Positions 9,128 through 19,295 of a stretch of 64,000 bases of DNA are shown here, piece by piece. Where the stretch lies: contig CP046062.1 in assembly GCA_009676745.1 (NCBI GenBank), positions 1,713,317-1,777,316 on the forward strand, read 5' to 3'. How positions within the stretch are numbered: position 1 is the first letter of the stretch; the number at the start of each line of letters is the position of its first letter. The notes below the pieces were generated by a model that was not told the DNA's origin, did no database searches, and worked only from the letters and a program-made list of their open reading frames with translations. The stretch comes from Leuconostoc mesenteroides subsp. mesenteroides (GTDB lineage Bacteria > Bacillota > Bacilli > Lactobacillales > Lactobacillaceae). The translations under genes and the position numbers were made by a program.

Positions 9128-10321
9128 TTAATCTTTCGTATATTTTTTAAAGAATTGCGTTAAACGTAAAACTGCTTCATTAAGGGTATCTTGGTCTTTA
9201 GCATAGCTCAAGCGCAGATAACCTGGCATACCGAATCCTTCACCGGCCGGTAAAGCAACATGCGCTTCTTCCAAAATTTTTGTTGATAATGCAACAGTAT
9301 TGCTTACGCCAACCTGCTTCATTAATTTGTCATCAACTTTTGGAAATAGATAAAAGGCACCTTGCGGCTTCACATCAACATGTAGTCCACTAATTTGATT
9401 TATTGCATCAAAAGTCACATTTAACCGTTGTTCAAACGCTTGACGCATTTTTTCAACAGTGTCTTGCTCCCCATTCAATGCCTCAATTGCTGCATATTGA
9501 GCTGCTACTGTGGGATTGGACGTCATGTGGCCCAATAGTTTATTCATTGCCGAAATAATTTCTGAACTTGCCAAAGTCCACCCTATCCGCCATCCTGTCA
9601 TTGAGTATGCTTTAGACACACCATCAACAATAATCATAGCACTGTTTTCAAGTTGTTGTAACTGTAATCCAGATGTAAATTCGGCACCATTATAAACAAG
9701 TTGACCATATATTTCGTCTAAAATAACATAAGTTCCATGTGCATTTGACCAATCTAGGATATCTTGAATCTCTTGTTTACTGTATACTTGCCCAGTCGGA
9801 TTGGTAGGGGAATTAACAATAATCAGCTTAACTGTTTCTTTGATCTTATCTAAATCTGAAACAGTTAACTTCATCGACGAGCTTTCCGAATGAATCTCTA
9901 TCAGTTCACCACCAGCCAGCTTAATTTGCTCAACGTAACTGACCCACTCCGGAGCTGCAGTAACAACTGCGTCACCAGGATTCAGTAAAACTTGCATCAA
10001 TACGTACAATGATAATTTTGCCCCTGTCGTTACCGAAACATTTTGCGTAGTAATACCTGATTTATATCGTTGATCTACATTTTTAACAATAGCTTGCTTT
10101 AATCCAAGTAAACCACTAGCTGGTGTATAAAAACTGGTTTTTTGTGCTTGAATTGCTTCAATTGCTGCATCAGAAATATTTTTAGGTGTTTGAAAATCAG
10201 GCTCACCTACGCCTAAATTAATAACATCAATACCTTCTGCCTGCATTTGCTTAGCAAGGGCGTTCATAGCTAGCGTTGGGGAAGCAGTTATAGCAGCTAC
10301 CCGATTCGAAAAAGTCTTCAC
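9128..10321 (-). CDS. aspB: Aspartate aminotransferase (class I)
   Basis: 397 aa. The fold type I PLP enzyme converts aspartate and 2-oxoglutarate to oxaloacetate and glutamate. The PLP lysine lies in [16 protein letters not shown], with [11 protein letters not shown] and [10 protein letters not shown] as cofactor motifs and LRLSYA at the C-terminus. The [10 protein letters not shown] start motif is typical of the AspB/AAT Ibeta branch. It is in the conserved ypmB-aspB-asnS order, 15 bp after ypmB and 4 bp before asnS. Confidence 0.92.
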   Translation of the reverse strand: MKTFSNRVAAITASPTLAMNALAKQMQAEGIDVINLGVGEPDFQTPKNISDAAIEAIQAQKTSFYTPASGLLGLKQAIVKNVDQRYKSGITTQNVSVTTGAKLSLYVLMQVLLNPGDAVVTAAPEWVSYVEQIKLAGGELIEIHSESSSMKLTVSDLDKIKETVKLIIVNSPTNPTGQVYSKQEIQDILDWSNAHGTYVILDEIYGQLVYNGAEFTSGLQLQQLENSAMIIVDGVSKAYSMTGWRIGWTLASSEIISAMNKLLGHMTSNPTVAAQYAAIEALNGEQDTVEKMRQAFEQRLNVTFDAINQISGLHVDVKPQGAFYLFPKVDDKLMKQVGVSNTVALSTKILEEAHVALPAGEGFGMPGYLRLSYAKDQDTLNEAVLRLTQFFKKYTKD

Positions 10322-10335
10322 TTTATAGTTACCTC

Positions 10336-10863
10336 TTACATACCTGAAATAGCACGATACGTCTTTCCTGATTTAAAGTCTAATGTTAAATAATTAAGTT
10401 TATTGTCCTGCCCTTTAAAACTAATTTCCCAAACTAATACACCTTGATATTCACTAATATTAGCTGAATATAACTTTTTTGGCTTGTATTTGTTAATTAT
10501 CAGTTTTTTGAGCTGACTGTTTGTCATTCCTGTTGAACGATTATATGTTTTTATTTTATTATTACGAACAATGGCAACTTTTTGAGTACCAGCAGTTGTT
10601 TGACCTAAAACAGCATAAGTGGTCGTTTTTCGATAATCAACAGATACTTGTGTTACTGTTGCAATACTTGTCTTTTCACGCACCAATCTTTCAACTCGAT
10701 TTTCTGCCTGGCGCATTGGAGCTAATGAAACGTAAAAATACCCTAAAATAAAAGCTGCTAGGATAATCAGAATGCCAATTACTATGAACCAGAAATGCGC
10801 CCAATGAATACGCGCTTGCCGATGTCTCTGGCGGATTCGAATATCATCTTTAAATTGTATCAT
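10336..10863 (-). CDS. ypmB: YpmB-like membrane-anchored protein (DUF5590/PepSY-like)
   Basis: 175 aa from the ATG at 10863 (the frame is open to 10893). It has a basic cytoplasmic N-terminus, one membrane helix (about residues 23-45) and an extracytoplasmic domain of about 125 residues resembling tandem PepSY-like repeats. Its position between dinG and aspB is the same as ypmB in B. subtilis. The function is unknown. It is likely part of a dinG-ypmB-aspB-asnS operon. Confidence 0.75.
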   Translation of the reverse strand: MIQFKDDIRIRQRHRQARIHWAHFWFIVIGILIILAAFILGYFYVSLAPMRQAENRVERLVREKTSIATVTQVSVDYRKTTTYAVLGQTTAGTQKVAIVRNNKIKTYNRSTGMTNSQLKKLIINKYKPKKLYSANISEYQGVLVWEISFKGQDNKLNYLTLDFKSGKTYRAISGM

Positions 10864-10933
10864 TTTTTGAACCCTCCATAATGGCACGTACACATGATAT
10901 TATACCAAAAATATAGTCGTTTTGATTTGAAAG

Positions 10934-13327
10934 TTAGAGGTCATGCAATAATCGCTCATATTGTTGTTCTAAACTCTTTTTCAAGTTCATCTTCTCAACG
11001 ATAATTTGTTGCTTAAATCGATTACGTTGCATAGCATTCAGTTGAGAAACTAGTATACCATTTTGATGACGTTGCATTTGAGTTAAAACATAAGCCAGAC
11101 GTGATACCGGTTGCCACACTTCACGTTCTGGTACAATGACAATTGCAGGTAATTCCTGCTCCCTGAGCCACATTGTTGAGAAAATTTTTGGGGTAACAAT
11201 AATAATATTATTTCGCTTGGTTTGGCTCTGCCGTTGTATTTTTTCCAACGAGCCAGTAATTCCTTCCGCGACAATATTATAATTCGTCGTCACTGCATAT
11301 TTTATTTTTTGATACCAATGATTAACCCGTTCTTCATCAGGAACAATTAACAGTATTTCTCCAACATTATGCTGTGTAATCGTCTGTAAATGTACTATTG
11401 GAGACGAACGCTGTAATTGTACAACATGAATTGGTTGTACATCATTATGAATAAATTCACGCTCAACCGTAAATGACTCTGGTACATCACGTAAAAATTC
11501 AGTAATTTCTGTTGGTAAAAACTCACTAATAATTAATAATTTATGAACATTAGCAATAAACTCTTCTTGATAAATTGCGCGCTCCAAAATATCAAATACA
11601 ACTTCAGTTTGAGTTTGTCCGTTAACTTCGAAAAATTCGTTTGCCACTACAATGTCTTTTTGTAATTGTAAGCGTCTAATTTTCAACAATTGATCTCGAG
11701 TATTTTGGAACTCATGAGGGATACTATTTTCACTAATTTCAAATAATTCTTTTAAATGTAACGTTATCAATAAAAACCGTTCCACTCGCTTTAAATTGGC
11801 TCGTTGATTATCGGATTGCAATATTTGTTTTAGTAATTTTAATGCCTCACTTAAACTCTGACGAACAAATAAACGCTGTTTGTGCGTCAAACCAGCCAAC
11901 TCCTGATGATTCAATCCTTTTAAGGTATTTTGATACGCCGTAACGTTTAAAGAAACGTGAAAATAATCATGTAAATCATCAACAAATTGTGTTGGCGTTT
12001 CCATGACAACAACTGGCCACTTTTCAATATTTTTCGATTCACGCAGTTTCTGACTTTGCACAAAGTATGTGTTAAAGTTCATGATGATGATATTAGCTTG
12101 GTGCGCATCTTTATAAGCCTTCTCAAAAAATTGTGCATGACTGTCACCACGAATGGATGACACGTAGTCACTATTTTGAACCCCTACCGAAATTTCTCGA
12201 AGTAAGCCTGTTTTGGTTTGGGTCAGCCAAACCAAAACACGAGCTTTAAAAAATTGAATTTGTAATGTATCTTTTTCTGTTAAAGTTTGTGCAAACTTTT
12301 TAACATCTATATACTCTGAAGGCTCATACAAAATAGCACTTTGTATCGATTGGCTAAATAGTTTTGTCAGATTAGCAATAATATCTACTTGCTGAGCTTG
12401 TAAACTCTCATCATTAGTCAATAAAACTGCTGTTTTCCCACTAAGAATAACGGGAACCAAATAGGCCAAAGTTTTCCCAACTCTTGGACCAGTCAAAATG
12501 GTCAGTAAACCATCGGTACGCTTATGTAAAAATTGATTGGTACGATCCATTAAACCGTTCTGTGCAACATTTGTTGTTAGCCACTGACCAAATAACTTTA
12601 CTTTTTCATCACTTGTTTCTGGATAATCAATTTGCTCAGATTTAGAAGAATGACTGGCTTGTTCTATTATATTGGTTAACAAAGCAACTTGCTCAACAGT
12701 ACCAAAATTTTGCTTGTTTTTTGAATGAACCAGCTTTAAAAATTGCTGTGTTTGACGTAGTAACGGCCAATCACCTTGTTGCAGTTGCTTTAATGTAATG
12801 TCCGGCAATTCTTCAAGCTTTTTCCAAGATTTCAAAAACAGTAAAGCAGTGGCATGCGCATCCGCATTGGCACGATGTGCATTTTTGAGCGTGATATTTA
12901 AGTACGTCGTTAAATCTAATAACCGATAGCCTGGTGCCGTTGGAAATAATATCTGAGCAAGCTGAACTGTATCAATAGCAGCAGAGCTTAAGAGTGGAAA
13001 ACCAGTTCTTTCGAATTCGTCATTTAAATACGGATAATCAAAATTAACATTGTGCGCAATAATCACTGTATCTTGCAGTAAATTTTGCAATAACGGCGCA
13101 ATTTCTTCAAAATACGGTGCATTTTGCACATCTTTTTGTGATATATGTGTCAGTTGTTGAATTTGACGATCAATTAATTGACCTGGATTGACAAAAGTTT
13201 CAAAATTATCGACAATTTGACGTTTCTTTATGAATGTCATACCAATTTGAATAATTCGTCCACCTTTTTTTACGCTGTGGCCTGTGGTCTCAAGATCAAC
13301 AACCACGAATGTATCGTTGGCGTTCAT
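10934..13327 (-). CDS. dinG: DinG-family 3'-5' exonuclease with degenerate helicase motor
   Basis: 797 aa from the ATG at 13327, preceded by AAAGGTG. The N-terminal DEDDh exonuclease domain (about 1-165) is complete: DLETTG (Asp11, Glu13), HNVNFD, and HRANADAHA with the final His/Asp. The helicase-like part keeps a Walker A (GPRVGKT, about 280-286), but the DEAH box is METP (about 442-445), and the protein has no cysteines, so it cannot bind the Fe-S cluster of E. coli DinG. In S. aureus a DinG of this type is reported to act as an exonuclease rather than a helicase, and the same is likely here. First gene of the ypmB-aspB-asnS operon. Confidence 0.88.
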   Translation of the reverse strand: MNANDTFVVVDLETTGHSVKKGGRIIQIGMTFIKKRQIVDNFETFVNPGQLIDRQIQQLTHISQKDVQNAPYFEEIAPLLQNLLQDTVIIAHNVNFDYPYLNDEFERTGFPLLSSAAIDTVQLAQILFPTAPGYRLLDLTTYLNITLKNAHRANADAHATALLFLKSWKKLEELPDITLKQLQQGDWPLLRQTQQFLKLVHSKNKQNFGTVEQVALLTNIIEQASHSSKSEQIDYPETSDEKVKLFGQWLTTNVAQNGLMDRTNQFLHKRTDGLLTILTGPRVGKTLAYLVPVILSGKTAVLLTNDESLQAQQVDIIANLTKLFSQSIQSAILYEPSEYIDVKKFAQTLTEKDTLQIQFFKARVLVWLTQTKTGLLREISVGVQNSDYVSSIRGDSHAQFFEKAYKDAHQANIIIMNFNTYFVQSQKLRESKNIEKWPVVVMETPTQFVDDLHDYFHVSLNVTAYQNTLKGLNHQELAGLTHKQRLFVRQSLSEALKLLKQILQSDNQRANLKRVERFLLITLHLKELFEISENSIPHEFQNTRDQLLKIRRLQLQKDIVVANEFFEVNGQTQTEVVFDILERAIYQEEFIANVHKLLIISEFLPTEITEFLRDVPESFTVEREFIHNDVQPIHVVQLQRSSPIVHLQTITQHNVGEILLIVPDEERVNHWYQKIKYAVTTNYNIVAEGITGSLEKIQRQSQTKRNNIIIVTPKIFSTMWLREQELPAIVIVPEREVWQPVSRLAYVLTQMQRHQNGILVSQLNAMQRNRFKQQIIVEKMNLKKSLEQQYERLLHDL

Positions 13328-13486
13328 AGAAAGCACCTTTCTAAACGTGCATGCTAGCACTTTTTATGTAAGAATTGCGCTGTTTACTACACATTAACTA
13401 TGCGCACTAAACAACGCAATTCTCTTTTATATTTTACACTAAATACTACTGTGCGGTACAATAGTAAAGTACATCTGGAGAAATTT

Positions 13487-14419
13487 ATGTTAAGTCAAAT
13501 GAATGGCGTAGGTCAATCCCACGCAAAAGCAATATTAATCGGCGAACACGCTGTTATTTATGGTGAACCCGCCATTGCAATTCCCTTGCCAAATATGACG
13601 GTCACCGCTACATTGAGACCAGCATTCCGTGGTCAAACAATTGATGGTGCTGAATTCCATGGCGATTTAAGTGAACTTGGCGCAAACGTTGAAGGTATCC
13701 GACAGCTACTATTACGTTTAATTAATAAATTTAAAATGGCTCATACACCATTCCTGCTTTCTATTGAATCGAATGTTCCTCAAGAGCGAGGTTTTGGTGC
13801 TTCAGCAGCTCTGGCAACTGCAATTACAAGAGCCTTTTTCGATTACTTCAACACAACTTTAAGTAATACAGAATTAAACTACTTCACAAATATTGAGGAA
13901 GTTATTTCCCATGGATCCCCTTCTGGTTTAGATGCCACCACCGTTAATTCAAACAACCCAATCTGGTTTATCAAGAACAAAACAATGGAAAAATTCGAGA
14001 TGAACTTATCAGGTACATTGGTATTAGCCGATACGGGTATCCATGGTCAAACAGTTCATGCTGTCAGTATAGTCAAAGAATTTTTGATGAATGATCAAGA
14101 ACGCGCTTGGTCAACGATTAGTCATCTCGGACAAATTGCTGAGAAAATACGAATGGATATTTCTGAAAATAATCCAGAGCATCTAGGTATGATGTTTACA
14201 GCAGCACATCACGAATTACAATCATTGGGTATATCACATCCCAAACTCGACAAACTAGTTAATGCTGCGAATCATGCTGGTGCTTTAGGAGCAAAGTTAA
14301 CAGGTGCTGGCATTGGTGGCGCTATGTTTGCTTTAGCTAGAAACAACAATGACGCAATCTCAATTGCCAATGCTCTCAATAAAGCTGGCGCACAAAATAC
14401 ATGGATTCAACCCTTATGA
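13487..14419 (+). CDS. mvk: Mevalonate kinase
   Basis: 310 aa from the ATG at 13487 (GGAG 6 nt upstream; the frame is open to 13400). GHMP kinase with motif 1 AKAILIGEHAV, the ATP loop ERGFGASAALATA and motif 3 GAKLTGAGIGG. It phosphorylates mevalonate to 5-phosphomevalonate, the first kinase step to isopentenyl diphosphate. Its stop overlaps the next ATG (ATGA), so mvk and mvaD are translationally coupled. First gene of a four-gene operon. Confidence 0.95.
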   Translation: MLSQMNGVGQSHAKAILIGEHAVIYGEPAIAIPLPNMTVTATLRPAFRGQTIDGAEFHGDLSELGANVEGIRQLLLRLINKFKMAHTPFLLSIESNVPQERGFGASAALATAITRAFFDYFNTTLSNTELNYFTNIEEVISHGSPSGLDATTVNSNNPIWFIKNKTMEKFEMNLSGTLVLADTGIHGQTVHAVSIVKEFLMNDQERAWSTISHLGQIAEKIRMDISENNPEHLGMMFTAAHHELQSLGISHPKLDKLVNAANHAGALGAKLTGAGIGGAMFALARNNNDAISIANALNKAGAQNTWIQPL

Positions 14420-15357
14420 AAGCTACTGCCCATACAAATATTGCCCTCATAAAATACTGGGGAAAAAAAAATACAGAACTAAATCTACCGACAACTAGTT
14501 CACTTTCGTTAACACTAGACAAGTTTTACACAACCACTTCCGTGGAACCTGCAGATTATGATGGTTTCATTTTGAACAATCAAGTCGTTGACTCTACCCG
14601 TGTTCATCGCTTTTTAGATATTTTGCGGCAACAGTTGGGTGATTTTACACCACTGCAGGTGGTTTCTGAAAATCATGTCCCTACAAGTGCTGGATTAGCA
14701 TCCTCTGCTTCCGCTTTCGCTGCATTAACAGGAGCTGTTACACAGGAGTTAGGAATAGACTTATCGAAGGAAGAATTGTCCCGCTTAGCCCGTCGTGGTT
14801 CTGGTTCAGCTAGTCGCTCCTTTTTTGGTAATTTTGCCATGTGGCATAAAGGTATTGACGACGCGTCTTCTTTTGCTGAGAGCCTTAACGCACCTGAATT
14901 GCCCATTGCCTTGGTTGTTGCTGAGGTGTGTGATGCGCCTAAAAAAATAACTTCAACTGAAGGAATGAAACGTGCTATTACTTCACCAAATTATGAGCAC
15001 TGGCTATCAAAGTCGGCTAATCAATTCATTGATATGCAACATGCTATCCTAGATCAAGATATTGACAAAATTGGTGCTTTGGCTGAAGATAATGCCTTGG
15101 GCATGCATGCTTTAAATTTAACAGCTACAAGAAATCCATTCACTTATTTTACAGACAAAACACAATTAGTTTTATCTTTGATACAAGATATGCGCCATCA
15201 GGGGATATTAGCCTATGCCACAATTGATGCAGGGCCAAATGTTAAAATCATCACAACAACGCAAGAAGCACCCCAAATTGTGACCATTCTAAAGCAGGCC
15301 ATGCCATCTCTGAAACTTGAAATTGCTCAAAGCGGGCCCGGAATTTCTTATGACTAA
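14416..15357 (+). CDS. mvaD: Diphosphomevalonate decarboxylase
   Basis: 313 aa from the ATG at 14416, inside the mvk stop. It converts diphosphomevalonate to isopentenyl diphosphate with ATP. The family signature HTNIALIKYWGK sits at the N-terminus, the ATP-binding loop is TSAGLASSASAFAA, and SGSASRSFFGNFAMW covers the catalytic region. The C-terminal ATIDAGPNVKI holds the catalytic Asp. It overlaps pmk by 8 bp. Confidence 0.95.
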   Translation: MKATAHTNIALIKYWGKKNTELNLPTTSSLSLTLDKFYTTTSVEPADYDGFILNNQVVDSTRVHRFLDILRQQLGDFTPLQVVSENHVPTSAGLASSASAFAALTGAVTQELGIDLSKEELSRLARRGSGSASRSFFGNFAMWHKGIDDASSFAESLNAPELPIALVVAEVCDAPKKITSTEGMKRAITSPNYEHWLSKSANQFIDMQHAILDQDIDKIGALAEDNALGMHALNLTATRNPFTYFTDKTQLVLSLIQDMRHQGILAYATIDAGPNVKIITTTQEAPQIVTILKQAMPSLKLEIAQSGPGISYD

Positions 15358-16369
15358 AATATTAATCCCTGGTAAACTCTTTTTGGCTGGTGAATATGCA
15401 ATTACTAATCCTGGCAACGCTGCACTAATTGTTGCCATTACTACAGGGTTAGCAATAGAAATCAACACAGCCCGTGAATTTTCCACTATTACTTCTAATA
15501 TCATTACAGATGATTTGACTTTAAATATCAACCAAAAAATACCAGAACAAACTGATGATTGGCGGTTTGTTCGCGCGGCCGTCAATCTAATGGTTCAATA
15601 TATTCACCTAAAAAGAAATAGGCCCACATTACAAGAAATCAATATTGACATCAAAAGTAATATGAATCACCGTACAGGTAAGATTGGTCTAGGTTCATCT
15701 GCAGCAGTGGTTGTAGGTATTGTAGCGGCTTTAAATAACCATTTCAAACTCAACCTTACCTTACTCACTCAATTTAAAATTGCAGCGCTCGCACACTTGC
15801 ACGTGCAGAAAAATGGCTCATTAGGTGATGTTGCAGCGATTACATATGGCGGTGTTATTGCATATCAAAGTCCAGATTTGTCTCAATATCAAACGGCAGA
15901 CAAAAACTGGCTGCAACCTGATATTGTAGATGTTCCATGGAAAAAACTAAACATCGTTCCCCTGGAATGGCCGCAAAACTGGCAAATTCTCTTAGGCGCC
16001 ACACATGAAAGTGCTGATACAAGTAAAGCACTTTCATCAAAAACTTTACCAACTTCTTTTTTCAAAGAAAGCCAACATATCACTGACGACGTTGTTCAAT
16101 CAGTTATTAACAGTGACTACGAGCAATTTTCAAAGGCTTTAAGGTTAAACCAAACCGTCCTACGGAACACATTATCCCAGGAATACGTTACACCAAAACT
16201 AGATATACTACTTCAGACACTTGGCAGTATAGCAGGAAAAATCAGTGGGGCCGGATTTGGTGATAATGGCTTTGCTGTTGTTAATAAACCTACAGATTTA
16301 CCAGAAAAGTGGCTTTCAGCTGAAATTGAGCCACATTACGTCCAAATTGCTCCACAGAATCGAGGTTAG
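15350..16369 (+). CDS. pmk: Phosphomevalonate kinase
   Basis: 339 aa from the ATG at 15350 within the end of mvaD. A GHMP kinase of the bacterial/eukaryotic phosphomevalonate kinase type: PGKLFLAGEYA, the ATP loop KIGLGSSAAVVVG and the C-terminal KISGAGFGDNGFAV. It makes diphosphomevalonate. Enzyme order on the DNA is kinase, decarboxylase, second kinase, isomerase, the usual order in Lactobacillales. One base separates it from fni. Confidence 0.93.
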   Translation: MTKILIPGKLFLAGEYAITNPGNAALIVAITTGLAIEINTAREFSTITSNIITDDLTLNINQKIPEQTDDWRFVRAAVNLMVQYIHLKRNRPTLQEINIDIKSNMNHRTGKIGLGSSAAVVVGIVAALNNHFKLNLTLLTQFKIAALAHLHVQKNGSLGDVAAITYGGVIAYQSPDLSQYQTADKNWLQPDIVDVPWKKLNIVPLEWPQNWQILLGATHESADTSKALSSKTLPTSFFKESQHITDDVVQSVINSDYEQFSKALRLNQTVLRNTLSQEYVTPKLDILLQTLGSIAGKISGAGFGDNGFAVVNKPTDLPEKWLSAEIEPHYVQIAPQNRG

Positions 16370-16370
16370 A

Positions 16371-17423
16371 ATGACTGAATCCGCTCAATCTCATCGTAAA
16401 GATGAACATCTATCACTTGGTGTCAAACTCTGGCGTCAAAATACAATACCTGTCATTGGTGCAACCTATGATGATGTACGTTGGTTACCCAATACTTTTC
16501 CCGAAATGAGTGTGTCAGAAGTGGATGTTTCAACCAAATTATTTGGTCACCACTTTAAATGTCCATTCTACATTGAAGCCATGACAGGCGGATCAGCTTT
16601 AACTGGTCGCATCAATATGGAACTTGCTGAGGTAGCTGCTGAATCAAATATTGCTATGGCAGTTGGCTCACAATCAATTGCACTAAAAGAACCAGAAACA
16701 CGTGATACATTCACAATTGTTCGTAAGAAGAATCCCGATGGCTTTCTATTTGCCAATTTAGGGGCTGATCATCCTATTTCAAATGTTCGTACTGCCATTG
16801 ATATGATTGATGCTAATGCCATCGAACTTCATGTTAATGCCGCCCAAGAACTCGTCATGGCTGAAGGTGATCGTGAATTCTATTGGCTAGACAATCTTGC
16901 TGAAATTATCGCAAAGTCACCCGTTCCAGTAATAATTAAGGAAGTCGGATTTGGCATGAGTCAGTCTACTTTCAAACAAATTGCTGATTTGAATCCAGCT
17001 GCTATTAATGTTGGCGGAGCAAACGGAACAAATTTTTCTATTATTGAACAAAGGCGTAATCGCCTTTCTGAAGCTGTTAATTTAGATCATTACGGATTAT
17101 CAACCGTCGAAAGTTTGTTAGAAGCCAATCTGGCTAAAAATCGTTTTCCCCTAATTGCAACAGGTGGCATTCAAAATGTGAACCATGTGATTACTAGTCT
17201 CATGTTGGGTGCATCTTTAACTTCTAGTGCCGGTTTCATGCTCACAACACTAATGGAAAAAGGTCAAAAATCATTACTAGAAGAAATTCACGCATGGCAA
17301 GTAGCATTACCACGTCTATTCACATTACTTGGTGCTCAAAATATCACGGAACTACAACATAAACCACTAATATACAGCCCTAACTTACAAAATTTTATTG
17401 CACAACAAAAAGCATCTCAATGA
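16371..17423 (+). CDS. fni: Type 2 isopentenyl-diphosphate isomerase (FMN-dependent)
   Basis: 350 aa from the ATG at 16371. It interconverts isopentenyl and dimethylallyl diphosphate with FMN and NADPH. Type 2 hallmarks are RKDEHLSL near the N-terminus, EAMTGGS, the GGANGTNF phosphate-binding loop and ATGGI. Last gene of the mevalonate operon. An upstream reading frame to 16245 is only the pmk overlap. A hairpin terminator overlaps its stop codon. Confidence 0.95.
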   Translation: MTESAQSHRKDEHLSLGVKLWRQNTIPVIGATYDDVRWLPNTFPEMSVSEVDVSTKLFGHHFKCPFYIEAMTGGSALTGRINMELAEVAAESNIAMAVGSQSIALKEPETRDTFTIVRKKNPDGFLFANLGADHPISNVRTAIDMIDANAIELHVNAAQELVMAEGDREFYWLDNLAEIIAKSPVPVIIKEVGFGMSQSTFKQIADLNPAAINVGGANGTNFSIIEQRRNRLSEAVNLDHYGLSTVESLLEANLAKNRFPLIATGGIQNVNHVITSLMLGASLTSSAGFMLTTLMEKGQKSLLEEIHAWQVALPRLFTLLGAQNITELQHKPLIYSPNLQNFIAQQKASQ

Positions 17424-17435
17424 GATGCTTTTAAA
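17408..17435. terminator. Terminator after fni / hpt
   Basis: GCATCTC (17412-17418) pairs with GAGATGC (17422-17428) with A-run left and T-run right. It overlaps the fni stop and lies beyond the convergent hpt gene end. Confidence 0.8.
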
Positions 17436-17439
17436 TTTA

Positions 17440-18003
17440 CTATTTTATTAAGTCGACTTTGTCAAAATCAACAATAGCAATTACTGGTAGGTTTCTGAAA
17501 AAGTTATTGTAGTCCATACCATAACCTACAAGAAATTCATCTGGCACTTCCAAACCGAAATAATCAACCTCAAAATCAACTACTCTAGCCTCTTTCTTAT
17601 CAGCCAATGCCACTGTAGTAACACTTGAGGCACCTTTTAATTCGAAATAATTTTGCAGCCACTGCATTGTTCTACCAGAATCAATAATTTCATCAACAAT
17701 AACAACATCGCGCCCAGTCAAATCCATACTAACATCATGAACTACTTTAACTTGTCCAGTTGATGCTGCGCCTGAATAACTTTTAACGTCTACAAAATCA
17801 AAATCAACATCCAGTGGCATCTTTCGAAGTAGATCGGTGGCGAAGATAACCCCACCTTTTAGTACGGCAATAAAAATAGGCCGTTCTTTATTTTCCTCGA
17901 ACTTTGTAGTTAATTCATTAGCTACACGCTGAACCTGTGCTTGAATATCTGTTTCTGTCGCCAACACCCCTTTGATAGCTGGGTGTGTGATTAAAGGTTT
18001 CAT
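17440..18003 (-). CDS. hpt: Hypoxanthine (xanthine/guanine) phosphoribosyltransferase
   Basis: 187 aa. Purine salvage enzyme with the PRPP motif VVIVDEIIDSGRTM, the LKGGVIFATDL loop near the N-terminus and the VGYGMDYNNFFRNLP C-terminal segment of HPRTs. Its ATG overlaps the purB stop (ATGA), so it is translationally coupled to purB. Confidence 0.93.
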   Translation of the reverse strand: MKPLITHPAIKGVLATETDIQAQVQRVANELTTKFEENKERPIFIAVLKGGVIFATDLLRKMPLDVDFDFVDVKSYSGAASTGQVKVVHDVSMDLTGRDVVIVDEIIDSGRTMQWLQNYFELKGASSVTTVALADKKEARVVDFEVDYFGLEVPDEFLVGYGMDYNNFFRNLPVIAIVDFDKVDLIK

Positions 18004-19295
18004 GCTAGTCCTACTCTCTTAAAAATTTCATCAACATGTCGCAAATGATAATGATAATCAAATGCATCGTCAACTTGTTCTTTCGTTAAGTTTTTTTGGA
18101 TGGTTGGATCTGCATCTACTAAGTCACGGAACATTAATTGCTCATCCCAGGAACGGGCGGTCAAAGGTTGAACAGTGTCATATGCTTGCTCACGTGACAG
18201 TCCCGCATCAATCAAACTTAACAGTAACCGTTGTGAATATATTAAACCATACGTGCGATCCATATTCTTTTTCATTGTTTCTGGGAATACACCTAAATTG
18301 TTTAGAATGCCAGTATGGCGGTTTAACATATAATCTAGTAATGCGGTTGCATCTGCAAGTATGATACGCTCTGCAGAAGAATGCGAAATATCGCGCTCAT
18401 GCCATAGTGTAACGTTTTCCAGTGCAGTTACTGCGTAACCACGTAGCACACGTGCTAATCCAGTAATATTTTCATCACCAATTGGATTTCGCTTATGTGG
18501 CATAGCCGATGAACCCTTTTGTCCCTTAGCAAAACCTTCTTCAACTTCATGTATTTCAGAACGCTGTAGAGAACGAATTTCGGTAGCGAGCTCTTCCATT
18601 TGAGTGCCAATCAAGGCAATTGTCTGGATATAATCTGCATGCAAATCGCGTGGTAGCACTTGTGAACCAACTGGTTGAGGCTTTAGCCCAAGTTCTTTCA
18701 TAGCGACTTCTTCAACACGTGGTGGCACGTTTGCAAATGTGCCAACCGCTCCTGAAAGTTTGCCGGTCTCCACTTCTGCCGCAACACGCTCAAAACGTTG
18801 TATAGCGCGTGTTGCTGAAGCATAGAAACGTGCCATTTTTAAACCAAAAGTTGTTGGTTCAGCATGCACCCCGTGTGTACGACCCATCATGACCGTGTCT
18901 TTATACTGCACGGCTAATCTTTTAATTGCTTCACGCCAGTCGTACAAATCTTTTTTTATCATATCATTTGCTTGACGCAAGCGTAAAGCTTGTGCTGTAT
19001 CAACAACATCTGTTGAAGTTAGTCCGTAATGAATCCACTTACGCTCATCACCCAAGGATTCAGATACATTACGTGTAAATGCAACTACATCGTGTCGTGT
19101 AGATAATTCTATTTCTGCTATTCGACCTACATCAAATTTTGCATTTGCACGTATTTTTTCAAGATCCTCAGCTGGAATGTGCCCTTCAGCAACCCAACCA
19201 GCGTCCACAGCAATTTCAACATCTAACCATGTTTGATATTGATTTTTAAGCGACCAAATGTCGCGTAGTTGTTCTCGTGAATATCTTTCAAGCAT
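18000..19295 (-). CDS. purB: Adenylosuccinate lyase
   Basis: 431 aa from the ATG at 19295 (MLERYSREQLRDIW, the family N-terminus). Fumarase/aspartase superfamily enzyme used twice in purine synthesis. The signature GSSAMPHKRNPI holds the flexible catalytic loop, and TSTDVVDTA and GRTHGVHAEPT are the other substrate loops. It overlaps hpt by 4 bp and the upstream FNT channel gene by 8 bp. Confidence 0.96.
   Translation of the reverse strand: MLERYSREQLRDIWSLKNQYQTWLDVEIAVDAGWVAEGHIPAEDLEKIRANAKFDVGRIAEIELSTRHDVVAFTRNVSESLGDERKWIHYGLTSTDVVDTAQALRLRQANDMIKKDLYDWREAIKRLAVQYKDTVMMGRTHGVHAEPTTFGLKMARFYASATRAIQRFERVAAEVETGKLSGAVGTFANVPPRVEEVAMKELGLKPQPVGSQVLPRDLHADYIQTIALIGTQMEELATEIRSLQRSEIHEVEEGFAKGQKGSSAMPHKRNPIGDENITGLARVLRGYAVTALENVTLWHERDISHSSAERIILADATALLDYMLNRHTGILNNLGVFPETMKKNMDRTYGLIYSQRLLLSLIDAGLSREQAYDTVQPLTARSWDEQLMFRDLVDADPTIQKNLTKEQVDDAFDYHYHLRHVDEIFKRVGLA

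Noticed and set aside
9124..9130. T-box or other leader before asnS
   Set aside because: Only 4 bp separate aspB and asnS; there is no room for a leader.
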